NCBI RefSeq assembly: GCF_017377395.1
Contig: NZ_CP061800.1
Location: 6,717,633 to 6,781,632, forward strand
From: Desulfonema magnum
Lineage (GTDB): Bacteria > Desulfobacterota > Desulfobacteria > Desulfobacterales > 4be13
Length of the DNA: 64,000 nt
Direction: 5' to 3'
A model generated the notes under the pieces. The model saw nothing but the letters and a program-made list of their open reading frames with translations, was not told the origin of the DNA and made no database searches. Within the stretch, counting starts at the first letter, position 1, and every line of letters starts with the position of its first letter. Made by a program: the position numbers and the translations under genes. Below, one piece after another: positions 1 to 14,698 of the stretch.

Positions 1-661
1 TACCGACATCAAGATGCTTATGAATTTCGTGATGATATCCCTCAATGTTTTCACCGTTAATCTCAGCCTTACTCAGCTCCCGGTCAAATAAGAGGCGGGT
101 TCCGGTACTGAGGGGCCGGTTTACAATTCGCACACCAGGTTTGGCAAGATCAGCAATTCCTCTGATATTCTTTGGATTTTTTTTCTTCACCAGCAAGCCT
201 TGCTCCCGTCGGCAAAAATTAACCACCGCAGGCATTCTTTCAAGTTCCCGCGTGGCAAAATCAAAGTTATACTCTTTTTCATTTTCCTCAAGCAGATGAC
301 TTGAGGCGATATGACACAAATTCTGTCTCAGCGCGCTGATCCCTCCAAGGCTTCCTATATTTCCAAACACCGCGATATGATCGGAACGGAGGCTGTTAAA
401 AAGCGAAATTGTCCGATCCAGAAGCGGATCATTACTGCCAGTTAAGATGAGTAATCCCTGGTAAGGCGGCAGAGAAACCGATGGTTCAGGATAATTAATG
501 GTATTGGCCTCAATCCATTGCTCCACCAAGTGCCGGGGAAAGAGCCATTTCCCTGTGATTTTTGTCGCGGGCAACCCCTTCTCAGAAATCAGGGAATACA
601 CCATCTTTTCGTTTATATCCAGAAATTTTGCGACTTCTTTTGTAGAAAATAATTCTTTCAT
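1..661 (-). CDS. Partial HTH/PBP-like transcriptional regulator (3' end outside window)
   Basis: The reading frame is open from an ATG to the left edge, giving about 220 residues. It begins MKELFSTKEVAKFLDINEKM, an excisionase/MerR-type winged helix whose recognition part continues through KITGKWLFPRHLVEQWI. From about residue 65 the protein resembles the periplasmic-binding-protein-like domain that follows such an HTH in many anaerobes: LLILTGSNDPLLD, then FGNIGSLGGISALRQ, then IVNRPLSTGTRLLFDREL. Relatives are thought to sense molybdate-, tungstate- or phosphonate-like ligands and control nearby ABC transporters, but no transporter gene lies inside the window. A weak GGA-containing ribosome site precedes the ATG. 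The fold assignment is fairly secure. The ligand and the regulated genes are unknown. Confidence 0.8.
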   Translation of the reverse strand, partial: MKELFSTKEVAKFLDINEKMVYSLISEKGLPATKITGKWLFPRHLVEQWIEANTINYPEPSVSLPPYQGLLILTGSNDPLLDRTISLFNSLRSDHIAVFGNIGSLGGISALRQNLCHIASSHLLEENEKEYNFDFATRELERMPAVVNFCRREQGLLVKKKNPKNIRGIADLAKPGVRIVNRPLSTGTRLLFDRELSKAEINGENIEGYHHEIHKHLDVG

Positions 662-671
662 TTTACCGTTC

Positions 672-714
672 CAAGTCCCAAGTTTCGAGTTTCGAGTTTC
701 GAGTTTCGAGTTTC
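672..714. repeat. Heptanucleotide array, AAGTTTC/GAGTTTC type, left part
   Basis: About six 7-bp units lie just upstream of the partial regulator. The array is separated from a second block of the same repeat by the family B element, as if that element had landed inside one longer array. Confidence 0.85.
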
Positions 715-983
715 CTGATTATAAGGGATTCAGGGGAGGCCCCCGCCATTCCGGAAAATCGTGATATTTTCAAATGTCGGATCAGGTGCTATTTTTTTTA
801 ACCGAAAAGACAATGCCACAAAGACACGAAGACACAAAGAGACACAAAGAGCCTTCGCACTTTCGCGGCATCGCAGGCCGCACATCGCGCCGGTTTTCCC
901 CGGAATGACGTTTGGGGAGGACGGCGTCCTGTGACATAATAATTTCAGCATGCCGCGTCCTCCCCTGAATCCGTTATAATCAG
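715..983. mobile_element. MITE-like element, family B, copy 1
   Basis: The two ends are inverted copies of CTGATTATAASGGATTCAGG (S = G or C), each followed inward by GGA. The interior carries a CACAAAGACACGAAGACACA-type segment also seen near 54.7 kb. No open frame of note is present. The element sits inside a heptanucleotide array. Two other elements with the same ends occur in the window. Confidence 0.65.
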
Positions 984-1129
984 CAAGTTCCAAGTTTCAA
1001 GTTTCAAGTTTCGAGTTTCGAGTTTCAAGTTTCGAGTTTCAAGTTTCAAGTCCCAAGTTTCAAGTCCCAAGTTTCAAGTCCCAAGTTTCAAATTTCAAGT
1101 TTCAAGTTTCAAGTTTCAAATTTCAAATT

Positions 1130-1143
<14 letters not shown>
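984..1143. repeat. Heptanucleotide array, AAGTTTC with GAGTTTC, AAGTCCC and AAATTTC variants
   Basis: About 23 units of 7 bp. On the minus strand the final units read AAATTTGAAATTTGA and supply the last codons (Lys-Phe-Glu-Ile) and the TGA stop of the upstream giant kinase gene. Confidence 0.95.
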
Positions 1144-7060
<5,917 letters not shown>

Positions 7061-7166
7061 TGCCTGACCTCTGATCAGAAAAAGATTATGCAGGATGGAT
7101 AAAAACTGTCGGATCTTTATCCTAAATACCGGTCTGCGCTTTTGACAGATAAAAATTTTCCTGAAA

Positions 7167-7325
7167 CTCGATGTTCAAGTTTTTGTTGTCATTCTGTTCG
7201 ACTGAGTTTACGCCGAAGCCTGCGAAAGCAGGAATCCACAGCTCCCGGAACGCCGCGTCTGCCAAAAACAGATTCCTGCTTTCGCAGGAATGACAAACTT
7301 TTTGTCCGAACCGGGTCAGAAAACC
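7167..7325. mobile_element. MITE-like element, family C, copy 1 (right end lost)
   Basis: The left end reads ACTCGATGTTCAAGTTTTT, matching the other family C copies. The inside carries GTCATTC and CTTTCGCAGGAATGACA, the inverted core shared by the family. The right end is degraded at the junction with the family A remnant. Confidence 0.5.
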
Positions 7326-7462
7326 TCAGTAGATCGAAAAGTTTTCGGGCTGTCACCGGGCAGACACGGCGGACGGGGGAGAAACCCGGCTTTTTCCAGC
7401 GGGGGAGAGCGTCCCGTCCTGAAAAAAAAGCCGGGTTTCTTTGCCGCACCGCTCATAGTCCG
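7326..7462. mobile_element. Family A repeat element, reversed, unoccupied by the 170-bp MITE
   Basis: The sequence is the reverse complement of the outer parts of the copies at 21155 and 22636, from CAGTAGATCGAAAAG onward. At the position where those copies carry the MITE with CATATGCATCAGG ends, this copy runs straight through as GGGGGAGAAACCCGGC. It is therefore an empty site. Its far end is lost. Confidence 0.7.
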
Positions 7463-7465
7463 AAT

Positions 7466-7555
7466 CTGCCGGACGGGGTTTGCAACCCCGTCCGAAATAT
7501 TTTCCGACCCCCGAAAACAAACGTTTCGGACGGGGTTGCAAACCCCGTCCGGCAG
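7466..7555. repeat. Paired palindrome (BIME-like), CCGGACGGGGTTTGCAACCC
   Basis: Two near-palindromes of about 26 bp in inverted order, separated by about 35 bp, with the outer boundary CTGCCGG...CCGGCAG. The same unit forms the core of the three MITE copies elsewhere, but here it lacks the CATATGCATCAGG ends. Confidence 0.8.
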
Positions 7556-7906
7556 TCTGGTCTGTATTATGAGTGCAACTATCTGTTTTTACAAAGGTTC
7601 CATAAACACGAAACCACAAACATGGTCTGAATTTTCAGTTAGTTCTGATCTGTTGATTCTTTTCTTTGTATGATAATTTTTGTCTTATTTCAAATGTTTT
7701 ATTAAAAATCCTGATCCTGACGGATAAAATTTTATGGCTGCATAAAGTCAGCACCGAGAAACTCAGTCCCGGATTTATTTTTGTATCAGCCATATCTTCT
7801 TCTTGCTAATTCTTATCGGAATTGGTAATTGATGATTGAAATTCGAATTTTTGCTTAAAGATAATTTTATCCAAATTAATTTCAGAGGAAAAAAAAGGAG
7901 TTAATT

Positions 7907-9781
7907 ATGGCTATGGCAGATTATTGGGCAGACAGTTATGTTGAGAAGAAACGAACTGTAAAAGAGGCAATGGGTTTAATCAGACCGGGGCAGAGGGTTT
8001 TTATCGGATCGTCCTGCGGTGAACCTCAGCATCTTGTAAGGGCGCTTTCGGAAACATCAAGCTATTTTACGGACCTCGAAATTGTCCGCCTGCTGGCCCT
8101 GGAAAGCACTCCCCTGACACTGATTGCAAATAAAACAAAGAATCAGAGTCTTAATATCCGATCCTTTTACCTGGGCTCCGCGAGCCCGAAAAGTATTGAA
8201 GCGCAAAAACGCTTTATCACACCAATAAATCTCTCTGCTGTTCCCCGGCTGTTCAAAAGCAGGAGTCTTCCCATACACGTCGCGCTGATTCAGGTGACGC
8301 CTCCGGATGATTTCGGGTGGATGAGTCTGGGAATTTCCGTGGATATCACCCTTTCAGCGGCCTGGTCCGCTGATTTGGTCATTGCCCAAGTGAATCCCAG
8401 AATGCCCCGGGTTCTTGGTCAGAGCTTTATTCATGTCAATGATGTGGATGTTATTGTGGAACACGAGGAACCCCTGATTACTGTCGGGGACCCCCCGAAA
8501 CTGGAGTCTGCCAATACCATTGCAAAACTTATTGCCAGGCTGGTGGACGATGGTTCCACGATTCAGATCAGCCCCGGGGCAACCACTCGGGCAACGCTTG
8601 TAGCCCTTTCCGATAAAAATGATCTGGGCATCCATTCCGAATATCTGACCAAAGGAATTATGCGGCTTGTTTCAATGGGAGTGGTCACCAACCGAAAGAA
8701 GGGATTCAACGATGGGAAATTGGTGGCAAGCGCTGCAATAGGGTCTGAGAACCTCTATGAATTTTTGGATGATAATCCGTCTATTGAATTCCATCCTTCG
8801 GATTATGTCAATGATCCCGGAATCATTCGCCGTCATAACAAGATGACATCCCTGAACGTGGCACTGGCAATGGATCTCACGGGTCAGGTTGCGGCTGACG
8901 CCCTTCCTTATAACCATTTTTCCGGTATCACCGGCATGTTGGATTTTATCAGAGGCTCGGCCCGGGCAGAGAAAGGGAAATCGGTTCTGATGCTTCCTTC
9001 GACAAACGTGGACGGCACAAAGAGCCGCATTGTTCCTATCTTAAAGAATACCTCAGTCGTTGTTCCGAGAGGTGATGTGCATTATGTGGTCACTGAATAC
9101 GGAGCGTTTAACATGTTCGGAAAAACGCTTCAGGAAAGAGCCATGGGCATGATCAGCATTGCCCATCCTGATTTTCGGGATGAGTTGTTTTTTGAGGCTC
9201 AGAAAATGGGCCTGCTCGGGCCTGAACGCACATTGAAAGAATCTATCCACGGCGTGTATCCGCTGAAACTTGAGGAAACCATAGAAATTGACGGTGAGCA
9301 GGTCGTCATCAGACCTGCCAAACCAGTGGATGAGCGAAGGATACAGGAGCATTTCTACACTCTGAATAAAGATGATATTATTTCAAGATTTTTTCATGAA
9401 AAAACCACCTTTGTTCGTGATGATGTGGAGGGAATGTTTCAGACAGATTATATTAAAAACCTCACTATCCTTGCTGTTGTGGGAGAATTTGGTTTTGGAA
9501 AGGTTGTGGGAGTGGGAGAATATCTCATTAACCCGGCCAACAACATGGCAGAGGTTGCTTTTTCTGTGAGTAAGGAATTTCAGGGAAAAAAGCTCGGCAA
9601 GATATTAATAAAAAAACTGGCTCAGGCCGCACAGGAAAATGCAATATCCGGTCTGTTCGCGGTCACTTCCCCCACAAATCGGGGAATGATAGGCTTGTTT
9701 AAGACATTGCCTTACAAAATCAAGACAGTATTTGAAGAGGATATGATTGTGTTAAGCCTTAAATTTGATGAGTTAGCATAA
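7907..9781 (+). CDS. Acetyl-CoA hydrolase/CoA-transferase fused to a GNAT acetyltransferase, 624 aa
   Basis: Residues about 10-445 match the acetyl-CoA hydrolase / 4-hydroxybutyrate CoA-transferase family: RPGQRVFIGSSCGEPQHL at the start, SLGISVDITLSAAWSADLVI in the middle, and SGITGMLDFIRGSARAEKGK in the second half. Residues about 465-624 form a GNAT domain, seen in VVIRPAKPVDERRIQEHF and in the acetyl-CoA loop VSKEFQGKKLGKIL. The family normally moves CoA between short-chain acids. The glycine-rich GGQ of typical members reads ITGM here, so the exact substrate is uncertain. The GNAT half could acetylate a protein or small molecule. An AAGGAG ribosome site precedes the ATG. The gene stands alone between repeat-rich regions. 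Confidence 0.85.
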   Translation: MAMADYWADSYVEKKRTVKEAMGLIRPGQRVFIGSSCGEPQHLVRALSETSSYFTDLEIVRLLALESTPLTLIANKTKNQSLNIRSFYLGSASPKSIEAQKRFITPINLSAVPRLFKSRSLPIHVALIQVTPPDDFGWMSLGISVDITLSAAWSADLVIAQVNPRMPRVLGQSFIHVNDVDVIVEHEEPLITVGDPPKLESANTIAKLIARLVDDGSTIQISPGATTRATLVALSDKNDLGIHSEYLTKGIMRLVSMGVVTNRKKGFNDGKLVASAAIGSENLYEFLDDNPSIEFHPSDYVNDPGIIRRHNKMTSLNVALAMDLTGQVAADALPYNHFSGITGMLDFIRGSARAEKGKSVLMLPSTNVDGTKSRIVPILKNTSVVVPRGDVHYVVTEYGAFNMFGKTLQERAMGMISIAHPDFRDELFFEAQKMGLLGPERTLKESIHGVYPLKLEETIEIDGEQVVIRPAKPVDERRIQEHFYTLNKDDIISRFFHEKTTFVRDDVEGMFQTDYIKNLTILAVVGEFGFGKVVGVGEYLINPANNMAEVAFSVSKEFQGKKLGKILIKKLAQAAQENAISGLFAVTSPTNRGMIGLFKTLPYKIKTVFEEDMIVLSLKFDELA

Positions 9782-9790
9782 TTAGTTGTC

Positions 9791-9904
9791 GCTCGATGAT
9801 CAGGTTTTTTTTTGTCATTCCTCTTTCGCGGGCTTCGGCGTGAATTCAGTTGACGGAATGACAGGCTTTTTACTCGAACCCAGTCAGAAAACCTGATTAT
9901 CGAC
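9791..9904. mobile_element. MITE-like element, family C, copy 2
   Basis: It begins GCTCGATGATCAGGTTTTT and ends AAAACCTGATTATCGA, imperfect inverted ends. Internal TGTCATTCC and GGAATGACAGG form a second inverted pair. It lies just after the CoA-transferase gene and could act as a hairpin terminator. Confidence 0.6.
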
Positions 9905-9909
9905 TATCA

Positions 9910-10250
9910 GTTTCAAGTTCCGAGTTTCAAGTTTCAAGTTTCAAGTTCCGAGTTTCAAGTTCCGAGTTTCAAGTTTCAAGTTTCAAGTTTCAAGTTTCAA
10001 GTTTCAAGTTTCAAGTTTCAAGTTTCAAGTTTCAAGTTTCAAGTTTCAAGTTTCAAGTTCCGAGTTTCAAGTTTCAAGTTTCAAGTTCCGAGTTTCAAGT
10101 TTCAAGTTCCGAGTTTCAAGTTCCGAGTTTCAAGTTTCAAGTTTCAAGTTCCGAGTTTCAAGTTTCAAGTTTCAAGTTTCAAGTTTCAAGTTTCAAGTTT
10201 CGAGTTTCAAGTTTCAAGTTTCAAGTTTCAAGTTTCAAGTTTCAAGTTTC
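9910..10250. repeat. Longest heptanucleotide array, about 48 units of AAGTTTC/GAGTTCC
   Basis: A 340-bp run of 7-bp units, mainly TTTCAAG with scattered TTCCGAG variants. Its right end overlaps the 3' end of the SpoIIM-like gene and encodes that gene's last residues and stop on the minus strand. Confidence 0.97.
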
Positions 10251-11229
10251 CGGACCTCAGAAGAAACAGTGTCAGCAGAATGATTTCGATAATTCCGAAT
10301 CCGATTTTAACCGCATACGGAATAACAGGTTCATGATACTGGGAAAAAAAAGCCTCAATAAAACCTGCCCATATCAGCATAATCCCTACACCGAAAATCA
10401 GCGTGACCAGGTCCCGGGATATTTTTCTGAGCCGGGTTTTCAATGATACTGATTTTGTTCCCCATCCGATAATGGCACTGGCCAGTAACAAACCCGCCTG
10501 ACCGGCAAGCAGGATAGCCGGAATTTCCACTGCCCCGTGAGGCAGAAGCCAGCCTGCTAAAAATTTACTTTCTCCTGCCAGAATATAGTCCAGAACAACT
10601 GCCCCCAGAATAACGCCATTATAAAATAAAAGGATCACGGTTCCAATTCCCCAGGTCATGCCCAATGCCATAGCGAAAATAGATACTTTGGTGTTATGTG
10701 TCATCAGATAAGAAGAAAATGCGGCTTTTTCACCTCTCATCCGATCTCTGTCCGCACTCTCCTCCCGGGCCACGCGTTCTGAGGGGTTCATTTGAAGATG
10801 GGAAAAAGGCATGAAAACGCCCTTTGCCTCGGAATCGAAACTGATTGCAATCCCCCCGAAAGCCCCTCCTGCAATCATGATCACAAGAGATATCCAGAAT
10901 GCCCGGATATGGCGACGAAATGTCTGAGGAAAAGTATAAAAAAACCAGCGCATCAGGCCAAGACGACGCGAGGAGGGGCGAGTTTCATGAATTTCTCCGT
11001 AAGCTCTTCCCACAAGGGATTCGAGATATCCTCGAATCTTTTGTTCCGAAGAAAAGGTCATAATTTTCGCCAGATCAGCAGATGTCCGCTGATAGAGATA
11101 ATGAAATCGCCTGACCTGCTCAAGATTCAGCCGGCGTTCCGGGTCTTTCTCTAATGTATCAAGGATATGCTCCAGATCGCTCCAGGAGTTTCTTTCCTCG
11201 GTTATAAATTTTTTCAGGTCAATAATCAT
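10228..11229 (-). CDS. SpoIIM/DUF95-family integral membrane protein, 333 aa
   Basis: A hydrophilic N-terminus (about 105 residues) carries the family signature WSDLEHILDTLEKDPER and RRFHYLYQRTSADLAKI. Several transmembrane segments follow, for example FWISLVIMIAGGAFGGIAIS, MALGMTWGIGTVILLFYNGV and IPAILLAGQAGLLLASAIIG. In Bacillus, SpoIIM belongs to the engulfment machinery. In non-sporulating bacteria the role is unknown, so no sporulation function is implied. The last residues, GNLKLET, and the TGA come from a 7-bp repeat array. The ATG follows a GAGAATT array directly and has no Shine-Dalgarno sequence, so it may be translated by coupling to the upstream HoxU-like gene. Confidence 0.85.
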   Translation of the reverse strand: MIIDLKKFITEERNSWSDLEHILDTLEKDPERRLNLEQVRRFHYLYQRTSADLAKIMTFSSEQKIRGYLESLVGRAYGEIHETRPSSRRLGLMRWFFYTFPQTFRRHIRAFWISLVIMIAGGAFGGIAISFDSEAKGVFMPFSHLQMNPSERVAREESADRDRMRGEKAAFSSYLMTHNTKVSIFAMALGMTWGIGTVILLFYNGVILGAVVLDYILAGESKFLAGWLLPHGAVEIPAILLAGQAGLLLASAIIGWGTKSVSLKTRLRKISRDLVTLIFGVGIMLIWAGFIEAFFSQYHEPVIPYAVKIGFGIIEIILLTLFLLRSGNLKLET

Positions 11230-11280
11230 AATTGAGAATTGAGAATTGAGAATTGAGAATTATTAATTTTCAATTCTCAA
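11230..11280. repeat. GAGAATT heptanucleotide array between hoxU-like and spoIIM-like genes
   Basis: Four plus-strand units of GAGAATT, then a short reversed segment (CAATTCTCAATT). The array fills the whole gap where the SpoIIM-like gene's ribosome site would be. Confidence 0.9.
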
Positions 11281-11910
11281 TTATTTTAGGGTAATGGCTT
11301 TCACCGGACAAACCTCGACGCAGGCAATACATTTCTCACCGGGAAGCCTCGACATATCTTCTTCGCCATAAAAACTGATGACCGTATCAATCCCTCGTTT
11401 GGCAAAGGTCAGAAGAGCTTTGCCATGTTCTCTTTTACAGGCATGAATACATCTGCCGCACAGGATGCAACGGTTGGGATAATAATTAAACACGGGATGG
11501 CTCTTGTCTGTCTCTGTTTCTTTCAGATGACGGTCCAGATTTTTCGGCCTGAGACCGACTTTCAAAAATTTGGCAAGTCGTTGCAATTCACATTTTTTAT
11601 TGGCAGGGCATTCCTTACATTTTACATGATGCGTTGACAGGAGAAACCGGAGGGCTGTCCGCTGCAAACGCCTGACAGCCTCTGTGTCAGTTTTCACCAC
11701 CATGTTATCCCTGACCTCAACGGTACATGAAGTGACAGGTCTGTCTTCCCCCTCAATTTCAACAAAACACAGTCTGCATGACGCCTGAGGCTTCGTTCCT
11801 TCAAGATAACAGAGATTAGGGACATAAATATCATTGCTAAGACACACCTGAAGCAGAGGGGTTCCCGCTTCCGCTTCAATTTCTTTATTGTCTATAAAAA
11901 GTCTGACCAT
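11281..11910 (-). CDS. HoxU/NuoG-N-terminus-like iron-sulfur subunit, 209 aa
   Basis: The first 75 residues are a [2Fe-2S] plant-type ferredoxin fold with the cluster pattern CYLEGTKPQASCRLC and a later cysteine at SCTVEV. Residues about 75-115 carry the His-Cys motif HHVKCKECPANKKCELQ. The C-terminal half has two [4Fe-4S] motifs, CILCGRCIHAC and CIACVEVCP. Size and order match HoxU of bidirectional hydrogenases and the N-terminal part of NuoG. It would pass electrons between the NuoF-like flavin subunit and an acceptor. No hydrogenase gene lies beside it. AGGAAA precedes the ATG. The chemoreceptor gene separates it from the NuoF-like gene. Confidence 0.85.
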   Translation of the reverse strand: MVRLFIDNKEIEAEAGTPLLQVCLSNDIYVPNLCYLEGTKPQASCRLCFVEIEGEDRPVTSCTVEVRDNMVVKTDTEAVRRLQRTALRFLLSTHHVKCKECPANKKCELQRLAKFLKVGLRPKNLDRHLKETETDKSHPVFNYYPNRCILCGRCIHACKREHGKALLTFAKRGIDTVISFYGEEDMSRLPGEKCIACVEVCPVKAITLK

Positions 11911-11974
11911 AATATTATTTCCTATTTGTAATTACTTGAATCGTTAACTCGTTGCGTTTTATACTGATCAGGAG

Positions 11975-14548
11975 TTATTGTTTTTTTACAATTTCTCCGA
12001 TCAGTGCCGCCAGTTCGTTCACAAATTCTTTCATTACAAGAGCCTGGGCTGAAAGTTCCTCGGAAGAAGCAGCGGTTTCCTGAGAACCGGCTGCGACTTC
12101 CTGACTCGACCTTTCCATATCATTTACAGCGAACCGGACCTGTTCGATTTTTAGGTTCAGTTCCTTATTTGCCTTGGTAAGAGAGGCCATTTGCTCGCTC
12201 ATTATCGAGGCTGAGTCAATAATGCCTTTAAAGTCGGTGTTGACATTTTTAATTGAGTGTGTGGCCTGGCTGACTCGTCCCACAGTCTCGTCCAGAAGTT
12301 TCTGGGTATTCTTTGCTGCTTCCGCTGTCCTCAGCGCCAGATTTCTTACCTCCTCGGCAACAACCGCAAACCCTGTTCCTGCCTCGCCCGCGCGTGCGGC
12401 TTCCACTGCGGCATTCAGGGCAAGGAGATTGGTTTGAAAGGCAATGTCGTCAATCGTCTTAATAATCTCTCCCATCTGACCGCTGTCCAATTCGATCTGA
12501 CTCATTTCCCGGGTCAGTTCATCAAGTGCTTTTAAAGAATGAGCGGATTTTTCGATATTTTCGTTCATTAACTGCTCAGCTCCCCCCGTCAGTTCCAATG
12601 TTTCCTGGCTCATGACGATCATGGCGTCCAGCGCGGATGCGGATTCTTCCGATGACCCGGCCTGTTCTGCTGCATTCCCGGATTGTAACTGACTGGTGAC
12701 AGATATTTCGTTGGCAGCGGAAGCGACCTGATAAGCGCTTTCAATAAGACCGGAGATAACCTGACTGACAGGTTTCACAATATAGCTGCTAAATAGAAGG
12801 GAAACAGCAATGATGGCTATGACAGAAATAACTGTCACGATCCCTGTCAGTCGCAGAATATCCCTGACCGGGCCCAGCGCTTCTGCCTCATCAATCTCAG
12901 CGATCAGCGCCCATCTGGTATCCCATACCTTTAAGGGGGTATAAGCCGAAAGAACCTGCCTGCCATTGTAGTTTCTGGTAAGCTTCCGGCCTGCTTTACC
13001 GGAAAGGGCTTCCTGGCTTGCTTCGGTAGAAATGCGGCGCTTTTCCGGATGTTCAAAAACTGCCTTCACTGAATAATTTTCCGGGTCAGTATAGGAATCC
13101 GAGCGCATGAGTTTGTCCGTTCCCACCAGATACGTTTCTTCGGTTTCTCCCATTCCGGAGCGTTCCTGCATTACGTCATTGATTACCTCAATCGGAAGCT
13201 GTAAAGCTACCACCAGTTCAACTTCTCCATTATAAAGCACAGGACGGGCGATAAAAGCGGCAGGTTCCCCGCCCGAAGGGGCATAAGACGCAACATCGGC
13301 AAATCCGAATGTCTTGGTTTCCAATACCTTCCGAACCAGTTTGCCCAGTCCTGAATCAGCGTATTCACCAGTGAGAATGTTGGAGCCGTAATCCGCTTCA
13401 CGGGCGGCCGAGTAAATGACATCACCTCCGGAGTGGATCAGGAAAATGTCATGGTATCCGTATTTGTGTATATATTTGGTGAAATAATCTTCATCTTCTC
13501 CTTTGCTCTTGGGAACCACCGCTTCTTCCAAGCTCACTGTGGTAACCATTGCCCAGTTCAGACCGGGAATTTTTATCGGAACATAGCTGACGATCTCCAT
13601 CGTTCCGGTGCTTCCGATCGTCACCATATCACCAGTCTGGCCGGATAAGGCTCTGTTATCAAATTCATTGTCTGATTTAGCTTGGCCTATGTTTCCTTTT
13701 TTAACGATCCTGTCACTACGATAGCTGATTGTGTTATCTGATTTGCCCACAAGATAGGTCTCAGCTGTTTTTTCCATGCCGCCGCGTCGTTGTATGATTG
13801 CGTTGACAGGGTCTTTGTTTAATTTCAGAACAACGACACCTACGACTTCCTCATATTGTAAGATGGGGGCCGCTATAAAAGATATCTGCTGATTATTCGA
13901 AAAAGGGTAGGCATCAAAATCCTGGATCGTCACTTCCTTGAGACCTTTTTGAAAGCACTTGCCGAGCGCACTGTTTTTTAAGGGGCTGAACAGATTTTGT
14001 CCGAGGTCTGATTCCTTGTTTAAAGTATAAACAATATGTCCGTGTTTTGTTATGAGCAGGAGGTCATAGTAGCCGTATTCTTCTTTGAACCGCATCAGAG
14101 ATTTTCCATAGATATCTTCCTCAAGAAAATTATACATGCTTTCGTTCAGACGTCCGTCTTCATCAAACACCCCCTCAAATCTGTCCAGAGCATTCGCGAT
14201 CATAACATTTTCAGATATGACTCTTATATCACTCAGACATTTTTTGAAATATTCTTCCACCTGGGCTTTTTTGATTTCCTGAACCGTATGCAATTTTTCA
14301 AGAGCCGCCTGCCTGAGCGTGACCACTGTTTCTATGGGAATGTCCATGCTTCGCTCACATTCTGCAAAAAAATTTATGATCTGAGCCTTTTTAACCTCCC
14401 GCATGGCTTCAAGTTTGCCAAAAGCCTGTTCTGACAAAGCGCTGGCAGAATTCATTACTGAAATCCCCCCGATGATTGCAAAGGGAATGACACCCACAGC
14501 CAGAAAGGCTGCCAGGAGTTTGGTTCTGATTTTCATTTTTTTTAACAT
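11975..14548 (-). CDS. Methyl-accepting chemotaxis protein with a large double sensor region, 857 aa
   Basis: An N-terminal membrane segment (LLAAFLAVGVIPFAIIGGIS) is followed by a periplasmic part of about 520 residues with two related Cache-like halves. The parallel motifs YYDLLLITKHGHIVYTLNKE and YHDIFLIHSGGDVIYSAARE, and two GMEKTAETYLVG / GMGETEETYLVG blocks, show an internal duplication. A second membrane segment near residue 590 leads to the signalling domain, with hairpin tip DDIAFQTNLLALNAAVEAAR and GFAVVAEEVRNLA. I chose the ATG preceded by GAGGAGAAACACA; a start 14 codons upstream has no ribosome site. Its placement between diaphorase genes on the same strand suggests an energy- or redox-related taxis role, which is inference. 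Confidence 0.92.
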   Translation of the reverse strand: MLKKMKIRTKLLAAFLAVGVIPFAIIGGISVMNSASALSEQAFGKLEAMREVKKAQIINFFAECERSMDIPIETVVTLRQAALEKLHTVQEIKKAQVEEYFKKCLSDIRVISENVMIANALDRFEGVFDEDGRLNESMYNFLEEDIYGKSLMRFKEEYGYYDLLLITKHGHIVYTLNKESDLGQNLFSPLKNSALGKCFQKGLKEVTIQDFDAYPFSNNQQISFIAAPILQYEEVVGVVVLKLNKDPVNAIIQRRGGMEKTAETYLVGKSDNTISYRSDRIVKKGNIGQAKSDNEFDNRALSGQTGDMVTIGSTGTMEIVSYVPIKIPGLNWAMVTTVSLEEAVVPKSKGEDEDYFTKYIHKYGYHDIFLIHSGGDVIYSAAREADYGSNILTGEYADSGLGKLVRKVLETKTFGFADVASYAPSGGEPAAFIARPVLYNGEVELVVALQLPIEVINDVMQERSGMGETEETYLVGTDKLMRSDSYTDPENYSVKAVFEHPEKRRISTEASQEALSGKAGRKLTRNYNGRQVLSAYTPLKVWDTRWALIAEIDEAEALGPVRDILRLTGIVTVISVIAIIAVSLLFSSYIVKPVSQVISGLIESAYQVASAANEISVTSQLQSGNAAEQAGSSEESASALDAMIVMSQETLELTGGAEQLMNENIEKSAHSLKALDELTREMSQIELDSGQMGEIIKTIDDIAFQTNLLALNAAVEAARAGEAGTGFAVVAEEVRNLALRTAEAAKNTQKLLDETVGRVSQATHSIKNVNTDFKGIIDSASIMSEQMASLTKANKELNLKIEQVRFAVNDMERSSQEVAAGSQETAASSEELSAQALVMKEFVNELAALIGEIVKKQ

Positions 14549-14698
14549 TGTGTTTCTCCTCGCACGGGATTTGTTCAGAAAAATAGCCAACAGACAGCGA
14601 ACGCATGGATTTTTAATGGCGGCCTATTTTTTTTCATACCACGGTGGAAGAATAAAGTGTGAAAATTATTTTTCGCACTTAGGATTTCATGGGTTTAA

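Larger units (their letters stand above)
7061..7906. other. Repeat-rich intergenic region
   Basis: No gene is supported here. It holds a family C element (about 7167-7325), a truncated and reversed family A element without the inserted MITE (7326-7462), a pair of palindromes (7466-7555), and about 350 bp of AT-rich DNA leading to the next gene. Open frames in this interval are translations of these repeats. Confidence 0.8.

Noticed and set aside
7142..7673. Several open frames of 86-162 codons in both directions
   Set aside because: They are translations of family C, family A and palindromic repeats (recurring PDGVCNPVRN and PRPKR peptides), and the same peptides appear at every repeat copy.
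10228..11229. Sporulation function suggested by the SpoIIM family
   Set aside because: The family is widespread in non-sporulating bacteria and no other sporulation gene is present.
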